Assembly (NCBI GenBank): GCA_040220875.1
Contig: JAVJVX010000007.1
Span: 62,001-126,000, forward strand
Reading direction: 5' to 3'
Source: Alphaproteobacteria bacterium
Lineage (GTDB): Bacteria; Pseudomonadota; Alphaproteobacteria; JAVJVX01
DNA: 64,000 nucleotides
The notes under the pieces are model-generated. The model was not told the DNA's origin, did not search any database, and saw only the letters and a list, made by a program, of their open reading frames with translations. Below, piece after piece: positions 25,355 to 34,566 of the stretch (positions are counted from its first letter, which is position 1; every line of letters begins with the position of its first letter). Made by a program: the position numbers and the translations under genes.

Positions 25355-25759
25355 ATGGCGGAAAGCAAGCGGGTTCACGTCAGTCCGGACTGGTATGCGC
25401 CATATCAGATCGCCCAGGCCTACCGGGCGGGGGATATCCTCTATCAGTCAGGCCAGGCGGCGTGCGCCGATGATGGATCACCCTATGCGCCGGGCGATAT
25501 CCGGGCCCAGGCGAAGCGGTGCTTCGAGCAGATGAACGCAGTCCTCGAAAAAGCCGGCGGCAGCCTCGATAACGTCATCAAGCTGACCATCTACCTGACC
25601 GATATGTCGAACATGGCGGCCTATTACGAAGTCTATAACAGCTATTTCTCGGATCCCTGGCCGGCGGCGACACTGGTCGAGGTCTCCTCGCTCGCATTGC
25701 CGGAACTGATGATCGAGATTGACGCGACGGCCAACCTCGCCTCGGTGCGACAGAATTGA
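25355..25759 (+). CDS. RidA/YjgF-family protein lacking the canonical catalytic Arg
   Basis: A 134-residue protein with the RidA fold: YQSGQAACADDG, AQAKRCFEQMNAVLEKAGGSLDNVIKLTIYL and the C-terminal VEVSSLALPELMIEIDA. In RidA an Arg in a PAR-T motif binds the imine substrate; here the matching segment is PAAT, with Ala105 in that place. Subfamilies lacking this Arg do not deaminate enamines, so another role (binding or a different lyase activity in a catabolic pathway) is likely. The ATG follows GGGAGAAGAGA. Divergent from the flavin monooxygenase and followed by an MFS gene 69 bases later. Confidence 0.88.
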   Translation: MAESKRVHVSPDWYAPYQIAQAYRAGDILYQSGQAACADDGSPYAPGDIRAQAKRCFEQMNAVLEKAGGSLDNVIKLTIYLTDMSNMAAYYEVYNSYFSDPWPAATLVEVSSLALPELMIEIDATANLASVRQN

Positions 25760-25828
25760 GTGCCGGCGCCGCGTGACACCCGTTATCCATGAGGGCAGGC
25801 CCCGATCGGGCCCGCTTCGCCTGCAATC

Positions 25829-27067
25829 GTGACGAAAGCGAGCCAGCCCGTGTCCGGGGTCGCCAAGCCGCTTGTCCTGATGCTGGTCGTTCAGGTCCTG
25901 CTCACCATGGGGCAGTTGACCATACCCGTCCTCGCGCCGGCGGCGGCGCATGACCTTGGCGTCAGCCCCAACCTGGTCGGGCTATACACGGGCCTTGTGT
26001 ATCTTGGCGCCATGGTCGGCGCCCTTCTGTCGGGGCAGGGGATCGCCGTGCTGGGGCCGCTCCGCCTCAGTCAGATCTGCCTCATCCTGATCGCGCTCTC
26101 GCTATGTCTGTTCGTGGCTCCGCTTCTTGGCCTCGTTGCGGCCAGCGCGATCGTCATGGGGCTTGGCTATGGCCCGGCCACGCCCGCGAGTTCGGAAATT
26201 CTCACAAGACGAACCAGCGACCGGCACCGCAACCTGGTCTTTTCCCTCAAGCAGACCGGGGTGCCGGCGGGCGGCATGCTGGCGGGCGCGCTGGTCCCCA
26301 GCCTGGTGCTCGTGTTGGGCTGGCGGATGGCGGCGATTACCGTCGGCGTCGCGCTGTTGGTAATGGCAGTCCTGCTCTTGCCCTATCGGCAGGAATTCGA
26401 TTCCGACTATCTCCGCGCCCGGGCATCCGCGGCGCGCCCCCGGGCAGACATTCTGTCGCTGCTGCGGCGTAACATCTCCGAACCGCTCGCCCTTGTTCTG
26501 AAGGACGAGGCTCTGCGCCCGCTCGTTATCCTCTCTTTCACCATGGCCAGTATGCAGCTTTGCCTGGCGGCCTTCCTGGTCGTCTATCTGACCGGGGAAC
26601 TTGACTACAGCCTGACCATGGCCGGCATGGCGCTTGCGGTGGCCCAAGGGGCCGGCATGGTGGCGCGTCCGGTGTGGGGCTGGCTGGCCGACCGGGCGAT
26701 CAGCCCAGCCCGGTTGCTGTTGCTGCTGGCTTTCGTCAACGCGCTGAGTGCGGCGCTGACTGCCGGATTTGACAAATCCTGGCCGGTTGGCGCGGTGTTG
26801 GCGGTCCTCGCCATGTTCGGCGTGGCGGCGATCGCCTGGACCGGGGTGTATCTGGCGGAGGTGGCGCGTCTCGCGCCCGAGGGAGAGGTCGGCCGCGCGA
26901 CCGGCGGCGCCTTCTTCGTGACCTTCGCGGGCGCCTTCGTGGGGCCGCCTGTTTTCGGCCTGCTGCATGACGCGACCGGCAGTTATCGCGCCTGTTTTCT
27001 GATTTTCGCGGTACTGGCGGGGCTGGTCGCCTTCTATGTCACGGTCCGGTCCCGACGCACGGCTTAG
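25829..27067 (+). CDS. MFS transporter
   Basis: A 412-residue protein with about 12 membrane segments, a central charged loop (residues about 190-215, EFDSDYLRARASAARPRAD) and a loop GLADRAISPARL-type motif (WGWLADRAISP) between helices 8 and 9, typical of MFS carriers. It starts at GTG. Its position after the RidA-like gene, opposite the flavin monooxygenase, suggests uptake or export of the same unknown compound, but substrate cannot be read. It converges with bioB; only one base separates the two stop codons' ends, so no terminator fits between them. Confidence 0.85.
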   Translation: MTKASQPVSGVAKPLVLMLVVQVLLTMGQLTIPVLAPAAAHDLGVSPNLVGLYTGLVYLGAMVGALLSGQGIAVLGPLRLSQICLILIALSLCLFVAPLLGLVAASAIVMGLGYGPATPASSEILTRRTSDRHRNLVFSLKQTGVPAGGMLAGALVPSLVLVLGWRMAAITVGVALLVMAVLLLPYRQEFDSDYLRARASAARPRADILSLLRRNISEPLALVLKDEALRPLVILSFTMASMQLCLAAFLVVYLTGELDYSLTMAGMALAVAQGAGMVARPVWGWLADRAISPARLLLLLAFVNALSAALTAGFDKSWPVGAVLAVLAMFGVAAIAWTGVYLAEVARLAPEGEVGRATGGAFFVTFAGAFVGPPVFGLLHDATGSYRACFLIFAVLAGLVAFYVTVRSRRTA

Positions 27068-27068
27068 G

Positions 27069-28043
27069 CTATTCGGCCGCGACCCCGTCCGGGACCAGCG
27101 CCTCGGCTCCAAGGTCGCGCAGCAGGGCCAGATCCTCGTTATCGGCGTTATTGGGCGTTGTCAGAAGCCGTTCGCCATAAAAGATCGAATTGGCGCCGGC
27201 AAGGAAGCACAGGGTCTGGGCCTCGCGCGAGAGGGCGAGGCGACCGGCGCTCAGGCGGACACGGGAGTTCGGCATGGTGATGCGGGCCGCCGCGCACATC
27301 CGCACCAGATCGAGCGGGTCGATCGGCGGCCGGTCGGCCAGCGGGGTGCCCTTGACCGCCACCAGCGCATTGATCGGCACGCTTTCCGGGTGCGGGTCGA
27401 GCGTCGCCAGGACGCGCAGCATATCGGCCCGGTCGCGCGTCGATTCGCCCATGCCGATGATGCCCCCGCAACAGATATCGATGCCCGCCTGGCGGACATG
27501 GCCCAAGGTTTCAAGACGGTCCTCGTAGGTCCGGGTCGAGATAATATCGCCGTAAAATTCCGGCCCGGTATCGAGATTATGGTTATAGGCGCTGAGCCCG
27601 GCCGTCTTGAGCCGCCGGGCCTGCTCGGCCGTGAGCATGCCAAGGGTGACACAGGCTTCCATGCCAAGCCGGCGGACGCCCGCGACCATTTCGAGCACCG
27701 ATTCGAACTCCGCCCCGTCGCGAACCTCGCGCCACGCCGCACCCATGCAAAACCGAGTCGCCCCCGCCGCCTTGGCCGCCTTCGCCTCGGCCAGCACCCT
27801 GGGCACCGCCATCAGGGCTTCGCGCGGGCTTTCGGTCTTGTGGTGGGCCGATTGCGGGCAATAGGCACAATCTTCAGGGCAGCCGCCGGTTTTGATGGAA
27901 AGCAGGCTGGCGAGCTGAACCTGATTGGCCGGGTTATGGGCGCGGTGGACCGTCTGGGCCCGGTAGACCAGATCGAGGAGCGGCGCGGCGATCAGCGCCT
28001 CGATTTCTTCGCTTGTCCAGTCATGCCGGATTTCTTCAGTCAT
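27069..28043 (-). CDS. bioB: Biotin synthase
   Basis: A 324-residue radical SAM enzyme that inserts sulfur into dethiobiotin. The [4Fe-4S] motif is Cys55-x3-Cys59-x2-Cys62 in [12 protein letters not shown]; conserved biotin synthase segments include [30 protein letters not shown] and the Arg-containing RLSAGR that contacts the second cluster. The frame extends 53 codons upstream with a low-complexity sequence; I chose the ATG preceded by AAGGAAGGGG. No other bio gene is in the window; bioB is separate from bioFDA here. Divergent from nnr. Confidence 0.96.
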   Translation of the reverse strand: MTEEIRHDWTSEEIEALIAAPLLDLVYRAQTVHRAHNPANQVQLASLLSIKTGGCPEDCAYCPQSAHHKTESPREALMAVPRVLAEAKAAKAAGATRFCMGAAWREVRDGAEFESVLEMVAGVRRLGMEACVTLGMLTAEQARRLKTAGLSAYNHNLDTGPEFYGDIISTRTYEDRLETLGHVRQAGIDICCGGIIGMGESTRDRADMLRVLATLDPHPESVPINALVAVKGTPLADRPPIDPLDLVRMCAAARITMPNSRVRLSAGRLALSREAQTLCFLAGANSIFYGERLLTTPNNADNEDLALLRDLGAEALVPDGVAAE

Positions 28044-28233
28044 CGACGGCCCCTTCCTTGGCATCGTGGTCTGGCGCGTGGCGGGCGGCGCTTTCGGCCC
28101 GAAGATTTCCAACCATGGACCGGCCCCGCATTTGCCGCGACAATACAGGGGCCGGGCAGGGCGAGGCCAGCTTTCCCTGCCGGATCCCCCGCCGGGGTTC
28201 AACGGTACGGGTCAACAGCGCGCTCCATAAGCC

Positions 28234-29793
28234 ATGAAACATGAATTTCCAACTCTGGATCGCCATTATCTCGCGGCCGTTCTGACCGTCAGCGAGATGA
28301 GTGCGGCCGACCGCGCCGCCGTCAGAGCCGGCGTGCCGGGCCACGAGTTGATGGAAAACGCGGGCGCCGCCGTTGCGCATGCGGTGCGTCTGCGCTTTCC
28401 GCCCGGGCCGGTCCTGGTCCTGTGCGGTCCGGGCAATAATGGCGGGGACGGGTTTGTTGCCGCGCGCCATTTGCGCGCTCGGGGCTGGCCGGTCACGGTC
28501 GCGCTTTCGGGCAAGCTGGAAAATCTTGCCGGGGACGCGGCGTTTCATGCCAGGCGCTGGTCGGGGCCTGTGGTGACGCTCGATCCGATTCATCTCCGCG
28601 GCGCCCATCTCGTGATCGATGCGCTTTTTGGGGCCGGGCTATCGCGGCCCCTCACCGGGGCCGTCCGTCGCGTGGTCGAAGCGGTCAATCGCGCGCGGCG
28701 GGCTCGCGGCCTCAGGGTGGTCGCGATCGATCTGCCGAGCGGCATCGCTGGCGATACGGGGGACGTGCTGGGGGCCGCGCCCGTGGCGGATCTAACGGTA
28801 ACCTTTTTTCGTAAGAAAACAGCACATCTAATTGATAATAAAAAAGATATGTTTGGAGAAATTATCGTTGAGCAAATTGGAATCCCGGCCGGGGTCCTGC
28901 CCGGGATCGCCCCAAGCCAGTTTGAGAACGGCCCGCTCCTTTGGGCGGAGGAGGTTCCCGGCCCCGCGCCGGCCGATCACAAATATCGCCGCGGGCATCT
29001 TCTCGTGCTGGGCGGTCCAGAGATGACGGGGGCGGCACGGTTGGCGGCCACGGCGGCTCGCCGGGTCGGGGCGGGGCTGGTGACGATCGGGGCACCGGCC
29101 GACGCCTTGCCCGCCTATCGTACGGGCGACCCGGGCCTGCTCACTGCCGCCGCCGGCGACGGCTTGGCGGTCAGCCGGCTGGCCCGGGCCCGCAAACGCA
29201 ACGCCGCGGTAGCCGGGCCGGGGCTCGGTGTTTGCGAAACGACCCGCGAGCAGGTGATGGCCATCCTTGATGCCCGGTTGCCGGCGGTGCTCGATGCCGA
29301 TGGGCTCACGGTCTTCGCGGACGCACCCGAGACCCTGTTCCGGGCACATCGCGGCAATCTGGTGCTGACCCCTCATGAAGGTGAATTCGCGCGCCTTTTC
29401 AATAAGGTAAGGGGTGTTCTTACGAAAGATTCCCGTATCGCCCGGGTGCGCGCGGCGGCCAGGATCAGTGGCGCTGTGGTCCTGCTCAAGGGGCCGACCA
29501 CGGTGATATCCGATCCGGAGGGTCGGGTGCTTTTGAACTGCAACGCGCCGGCCGATCTCGCGACGGGCGGTACCGGCGACACGCTGTCGGGGCTGATCGG
29601 CGGGCTTCTGGCCCAAGGCGTGAGCCCATTCACGGCGGCCGGGATCGGGGCCTGGATGCATGGCGCGGCCGCCCGCCGGGTGGGGCCGGGGCTCATCGCG
29701 GAGGATCTCGCGGTCCATCTTTCCCCGGTTCTGGCCCGGCTGCGGGCCATGGCGCGGCGCGGCCCGCCAGAGGCGCCACCGATCTGTGGATAA
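28234..29793 (+). CDS. nnr: Bifunctional NAD(P)HX epimerase / ADP-dependent NAD(P)HX dehydratase
   Basis: A 519-residue, two-domain repair enzyme. The N-terminal YjeF domain (residues 1-220) has CGPGNNGGDGFVAARHL and IDALFGAGLSR; the C-terminal ribokinase-like domain has NLVLTPHEGEFARLF, LLKGPTTVI and TGGTGDTLSGLIGGLLAQG with the catalytic Asp. Together they restore damaged hydrated NADH and NADPH. The DNA for the end of the first domain (about 28800-28880) is unusually A+T-rich (23 G/C of 80 bases) with codons rare elsewhere in the gene, such as CTA, ATT, AAT and GGA. ATG start, no strong ribosome site. A hairpin follows the stop. Confidence 0.95.
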   Translation: MKHEFPTLDRHYLAAVLTVSEMSAADRAAVRAGVPGHELMENAGAAVAHAVRLRFPPGPVLVLCGPGNNGGDGFVAARHLRARGWPVTVALSGKLENLAGDAAFHARRWSGPVVTLDPIHLRGAHLVIDALFGAGLSRPLTGAVRRVVEAVNRARRARGLRVVAIDLPSGIAGDTGDVLGAAPVADLTVTFFRKKTAHLIDNKKDMFGEIIVEQIGIPAGVLPGIAPSQFENGPLLWAEEVPGPAPADHKYRRGHLLVLGGPEMTGAARLAATAARRVGAGLVTIGAPADALPAYRTGDPGLLTAAAGDGLAVSRLARARKRNAAVAGPGLGVCETTREQVMAILDARLPAVLDADGLTVFADAPETLFRAHRGNLVLTPHEGEFARLFNKVRGVLTKDSRIARVRAAARISGAVVLLKGPTTVISDPEGRVLLNCNAPADLATGGTGDTLSGLIGGLLAQGVSPFTAAGIGAWMHGAAARRVGPGLIAEDLAVHLSPVLARLRAMARRGPPEAPPICG

Positions 29794-29841
29794 GGCGGAT
29801 TTCGCCGGCGCGAGATGGCTGTGGCCGGTCGGGTGGCCACC

Positions 29842-29866
29842 CGGTCCGATCGGGACCGTTTAAATC
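29842..29866 (+). terminator. Probable intrinsic terminator of nnr
   Basis: CGGTCC (29842-29847) and GGACCG (29853-29858) form a six-base-pair stem with a five-base loop, followed by TTTAAATC. The stem is short and the T run brief, so efficiency is uncertain. Confidence 0.5.
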
Positions 29867-29888
29867 ACTGTTTTCCTTTTATCTTTCC

Positions 29889-29903
29889 TTAACTTGATGT
29901 TAA
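29889..29903. promoter_or_regulatory. Perfect CtrA-type box (TTAA-N7-TTAA)
   Basis: TTAACTTGATGTTAA matches the alphaproteobacterial CtrA full site exactly. A third TTAAC half-site lies at 29915-29919 within GGTTAACC. The site is in the A+T-rich gap after nnr and about 140 bases before the small conserved gene at 30042. By composition such a match is rare in this G+C-rich window, though the local stretch is A+T-rich. Confidence 0.5.
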
Positions 29904-30041
29904 ATGCCCCGGGGTTAACCTTAGCGATGACAGGCCGGGCCAGGATGATATTCGGACGGCCGGGACCGGAGGGGCCGCATCGAGCGCGCGGCCGTCGCTG
30001 GGAAAACACGCCGGGAGCCGGCCCGCGGGCCGGGGGTCGCA

Positions 30042-30305
30042 ATGCCGCAAATGGGGGCGGTCGTGTTCAGGAAGCCGCGACAGAACCTTGAGATACGGGC
30101 CGGACAGCGCTTTCGCCGCGTGCTGGCGGATCGCGCCGTCGAGACCGCGCAGGTCCTGTCGGTCGGCAAGGACGCAACCGGAATTCCACATGTCAGGTTC
30201 AACGTCGTGCGGTCACGTCCAAGCTGCATAGACTACAAGGAAGGCCCCCGCGTACTGGCGCTCGACAGTTTCTGGACGAACTATTCCGAGGCGGTCGAAG
30301 CCTGA
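30042..30305 (+). CDS. Small conserved alphaproteobacterial protein of unknown function
   Basis: An 87-residue basic protein. Residues 9-87 match a pattern I recall from many alphaproteobacteria: FRKPRQNLEIRAGQRFRR, ETAQVLSVGKDATGIPHVRF, and EGPRVLALDSFWTNY. It looks like a small beta-rich domain; there is no signal peptide, membrane segment or cysteine cluster, and the function is unknown. ATG at 30042 has GGGGG at suitable spacing; another ATG three codons later is possible. It is flanked by nnr and tRNA-Leu and has a CtrA-type box in its upstream region. Confidence 0.75.
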   Translation: MPQMGAVVFRKPRQNLEIRAGQRFRRVLADRAVETAQVLSVGKDATGIPHVRFNVVRSRPSCIDYKEGPRVLALDSFWTNYSEAVEA

Positions 30306-30499
30306 ATCGCTTCCCGCCCTCCTGAACCAGCCAAAATGCCTTATGCGCCGGGCGATTCCGCGCGCCACCGCGAGCCGGGCGCCGTTTGACCCGCAATTCT
30401 TTCGTGCTATAGAGGGCGCCCTTGTCTCGACGCGCCAGTTTCCGGATGGCGGCCGTCTGACAGTTTCATCGAGTGATGGCCCGGCGGGCACGGGGATGC

Positions 30500-30584
30500 G
30501 CGGGCGTGGTGGAATTGGTAGACACGCCAGATTTAGGATCTGGTGACGAAAGTCGTGGGGGTTCAAGTCCCTCCGCCCGCACCA
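30500..30584 (+). tRNA. tRNA-Leu (anticodon TAG)
   Basis: An 85-base class II tRNA with a long variable arm. Acceptor stem GCGGGCG/CGCCCGC, anticodon stem CCAGA/TCTGG around loop TTTAGGA (anticodon TAG), T loop TTCAAGT, discriminator A and an encoded CCA end. Confidence 0.97.
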
Positions 30585-30664
30585 ATTTACCGCGGATCTC
30601 CAGTGGCGCCGGCCCGGCCCGGCGACGGGCCGCAAACGTAACAGAGTTTTCGAACGGAAGCCCG

Positions 30665-32146
30665 ATGCAGGTTGAAGAAACGAAATCAGACGGTCTCGCC
30701 CTCGAACTGAAGGTGACGGTGCCGGCAGAGGACATTCAGGCCAAGATCGATGACCGGCTGGCCCGGCTCGGCCGGAACGCGCGCGTTCCGGGCTTCCGCC
30801 CCGGCAAGATCCCGCTCAAGGTATTGCGCGGACGCTACGCCAAGCAGGTGCTCGGCGAAGTGCTGGAGGAACTGGTCTCCAACTCGTCCCAGGAAGTCCT
30901 GCGCGAGCGCGAGATCAAGCCGGCGCTTCAGCCGCAGATCAGCATCGATTCCTATGACGAAGGCCAGGCGCTCGAATACAGCATGGCCATCGATCTGATG
31001 CCGGAAACCGGCGATGTGGACCTCAAGGGTATCTCGGTGACCCGCCCGGTGGCGGAGGTGTCCGACAGCGACATCGACAAGGTGCTCGAGAATATCGCGG
31101 CCCGGAACAAGCAGTTCAAGCCGGTCGAGAAGCCACGCGCCGCGAAGGAGGGCGATCAGGCGGTGATCGATTTCGTCGGTCGCGTCGATGGCGAGGAATT
31201 CGAGGGCGGCAAGGCGGAAGACGCGCCGCTCGAACTGGGGTCCGGCATGTTCATCCCCGGTTTCGAGGAGCAGCTCCTGGGGGCCAAGCCGGGCGACCGG
31301 GTCGAGGTCAAAGTCACCTTCCCCGAAGAATACGGCAGCGCCGCGCTGGCCGGGAAGGATGCCATCTTCGATGTGACGGTCAAGGAGATCAAGGAACCGG
31401 CAGAAACCAGCATCGATGACGATTTTGCCAAAAATCTCGGCTTTGATGAGTTGAAGCCGCTGCGCGAGGCGGTCAGGGAACAGATCCTTGCCGATTGCCA
31501 GCAGGCGGCGCGCCAGCGCATGAAACAGCAGATCATGGACCAGCTTCATGAGGGGCGCGACTTCGAACTGCCGCCGCGGATGCTCGAAATGGAATTCGAT
31601 GCGCTCTGGAAGGAGCGGGAGCAGCACAAGGGCCACGGCCACCAGCATGAGGAAGAGGAAGGCAAGTCCGAGGAAGAGGTCAGGGCCGAGTATCAGGATG
31701 CCGCCGCCCGCCGGGTCCGTCTTGGGCTGATGCTGTCGAAAATCGGCGAGGACGCCGGCGTCAAGGTGAGCGAGGAGGAGACCAACGCCGCCCTCATGCG
31801 CGAAGCCCAGCGTTACCAGGGGAACGAACAGCAGGTCATGGAATTCTACCGGAGCAATCCGCAGGCCATGGCCAATCTGAATGCGCCGCTCTATGAAAAC
31901 AAGGTCGTCGATTACATCCTGGAAATGGCGTCCGTAACGGACGAAAAGACAACGGTCGACGCCGTTCTCAATCCGGAGCCGGAAGAACAAAAGCCCGCGG
32001 CCGAAAAAAAGACCAGGGCAGCGGCAAAACCGAAATCGAAAACCGCCACCAAGTCGAAGACCACGACGGCGAAGAAAAAGACAGCCACCTCGGCAAAGAC
32101 CAAGACAGCGGCCAGGAAAAAGGCCGCACCGAAAAAAAGTCGCTAG
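30665..32146 (+). CDS. tig: Trigger factor with histone H1-like C-terminal tail
   Basis: A 493-residue ribosome-associated chaperone. The N-terminal domain carries the ribosome-binding loop GFRPGKIP (residues 43-50). A FKBP-type peptidyl-prolyl isomerase domain follows (about 165-250, with GDQAVIDFVGRVDG), then a helical substrate-binding domain. A His/Glu-rich insert HKGHGHQHEEEEGKSEEE sits near residue 322. The last 46 residues are almost only Lys, Ala, Thr, Ser and Arg (16 Lys, 3 Arg, no acidic), resembling bacterial histone H1-like tails. Usual trigger factors are 430-450 residues, so the tail is an extra. ATG at 30665 with GGAAG upstream; the frame is open further up through the tRNA. 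Heads the tig-clpP-clpX-lon block. Confidence 0.97.
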   Translation: MQVEETKSDGLALELKVTVPAEDIQAKIDDRLARLGRNARVPGFRPGKIPLKVLRGRYAKQVLGEVLEELVSNSSQEVLREREIKPALQPQISIDSYDEGQALEYSMAIDLMPETGDVDLKGISVTRPVAEVSDSDIDKVLENIAARNKQFKPVEKPRAAKEGDQAVIDFVGRVDGEEFEGGKAEDAPLELGSGMFIPGFEEQLLGAKPGDRVEVKVTFPEEYGSAALAGKDAIFDVTVKEIKEPAETSIDDDFAKNLGFDELKPLREAVREQILADCQQAARQRMKQQIMDQLHEGRDFELPPRMLEMEFDALWKEREQHKGHGHQHEEEEGKSEEEVRAEYQDAAARRVRLGLMLSKIGEDAGVKVSEEETNAALMREAQRYQGNEQQVMEFYRSNPQAMANLNAPLYENKVVDYILEMASVTDEKTTVDAVLNPEPEEQKPAAEKKTRAAAKPKSKTATKSKTTTAKKKTATSAKTKTAARKKAAPKKSR

Positions 32147-32198
32147 GCCGTTCCCGCTAACGCGCGGGGATCGCCCGCGAACATAGAGAGATCTGAGG

Positions 32199-32834
32199 AT
32201 GAGTGCACAGGAACCTTACATGAGCCCGCTGGTCCCCATGGTGGTCGAGCAGACGAACCGCGGCGAACGGGCTTACGACATCTATTCCCGCTTGCTGAAG
32301 GAGCGGATTGTATTCCTCACCGGTCCGGTCAACGATCAGGTTGCGAGCGTCATTTCCGCCGAGCTTCTCTATCTCGAATCAGAAAATCCGGATAAAGACA
32401 TTTCATTCTACATCAACTCGCCAGGCGGCATCGTGACCTCCGGCCTCGCGATCTACGATACGATGCAGTACATCAGACCGGACGTTTCAACCGTTTGCGT
32501 CGGTCAGGCGGCCAGCATGGGATCGCTGCTTCTGGCGGCAGGCAGCAAGGGCAAGCGGTTTGCGCTGCCAAATGCCCGGATCATGGTTCATCAGCCATCG
32601 GGCGGCTTTCAGGGGCAGGCGACGGATATCGAGATCCACGCGCGCGAAATCCTCGATCTCCGCCAGCGTCTCAACAGCATGTATGTCGATCTGACTGGCC
32701 AGCCCATCAGCGTGGTTGAGGAAGCGATGGAGCGCGACCGTTTCATGTCGCCGGCGGTAGCCATGGAGTTCGGCATCATCGACCAGGTCGTCCACAAGCG
32801 GGCGCCAAGCACGGCAGACGGCCAAAAGAGTTAA
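32199..32834 (+). CDS. clpP: ATP-dependent Clp protease proteolytic subunit
   Basis: A 211-residue serine protease subunit that forms the double-heptamer chamber. The catalytic triad is Ser106 in GQAASMGS, His131 in MVHQPSGG and Asp180 in MERDRFMS. Start ATG with GAGAGATCTGAGG upstream. It lies between tig and clpX; a weak inverted repeat (GGAAG ... CTTCC near 32859-32876) is just after its stop and may separate it partly from clpX. Confidence 0.98.
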   Translation: MSAQEPYMSPLVPMVVEQTNRGERAYDIYSRLLKERIVFLTGPVNDQVASVISAELLYLESENPDKDISFYINSPGGIVTSGLAIYDTMQYIRPDVSTVCVGQAASMGSLLLAAGSKGKRFALPNARIMVHQPSGGFQGQATDIEIHAREILDLRQRLNSMYVDLTGQPISVVEEAMERDRFMSPAVAMEFGIIDQVVHKRAPSTADGQKS

Positions 32835-33061
32835 GAAAAAGCACTCGGAAGGATTAAGTCTTCCTTCAAAATCTTTGGGGAGACTGGGTCCACTCGCTTG
32901 AACAGGCCGTAATCGTAGGGAGCGGGCTCGTGGAAGCCGGGTTGGTCCGGGCGGCGGGCTCTTGCCGGCACTCCCCCAGATTTGGCATTGTCCGTCGGGG
33001 GCGGCTGCGTCTAAGCTGGCGGGCCTAGAAGATAGATTGTTTGGCCGGGAACGGTGCTGTT

Positions 33062-34327
<1,266 letters not shown>

Positions 34328-34430
34328 GTCAGGGGTTCGGTCGGGAGATCGCACCGCGGGCCTCCCCCTTTCAGGACGGGCTGCCGCCTCTCCCGCGCCC
34401 ATTTCAGCCGCTCGAGCCCTCCTCTGCGCC

Positions 34431-34459
34431 CTTGAAAACCTGCCGGCAGCGCCCCATCT
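34431..34459 (+). promoter_or_regulatory. Near-consensus sigma-32 (heat shock) promoter for lon
   Basis: CTTGAAA (34431-34437) and CCCCATCT (34452-34459) are separated by 14 bases. This fits the E. coli sigma-32 pattern CTTGAAA-N11-16-CCCCATNT at every fixed position. Transcription would start about 100 bases before the lon ATG. Heat-shock control of lon is well known in proteobacteria. Confidence 0.75.
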
Positions 34460-34566
34460 TTTGATCTGCCCCCTACATGTTGTGTGCGGGGACAACTACG
34501 CTCATATTCGTGGGCAGTCGAGTTCCACTGAATCCGCGGCCTTCGTGCCCGAAAGGATCCGATCAA

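Noticed and set aside
28044-28233. BirA operator or biotin riboswitch in front of bioB
   Set aside because: The BirA protein here lacks a DNA-binding domain and no long A+T-rich dyad is visible between bioB and nnr.
32896-32902. CTTGAA before clpX as a heat-shock promoter
   Set aside because: No CCCCAT-like -10 element at 11-16 bases; the following bases are G-rich.
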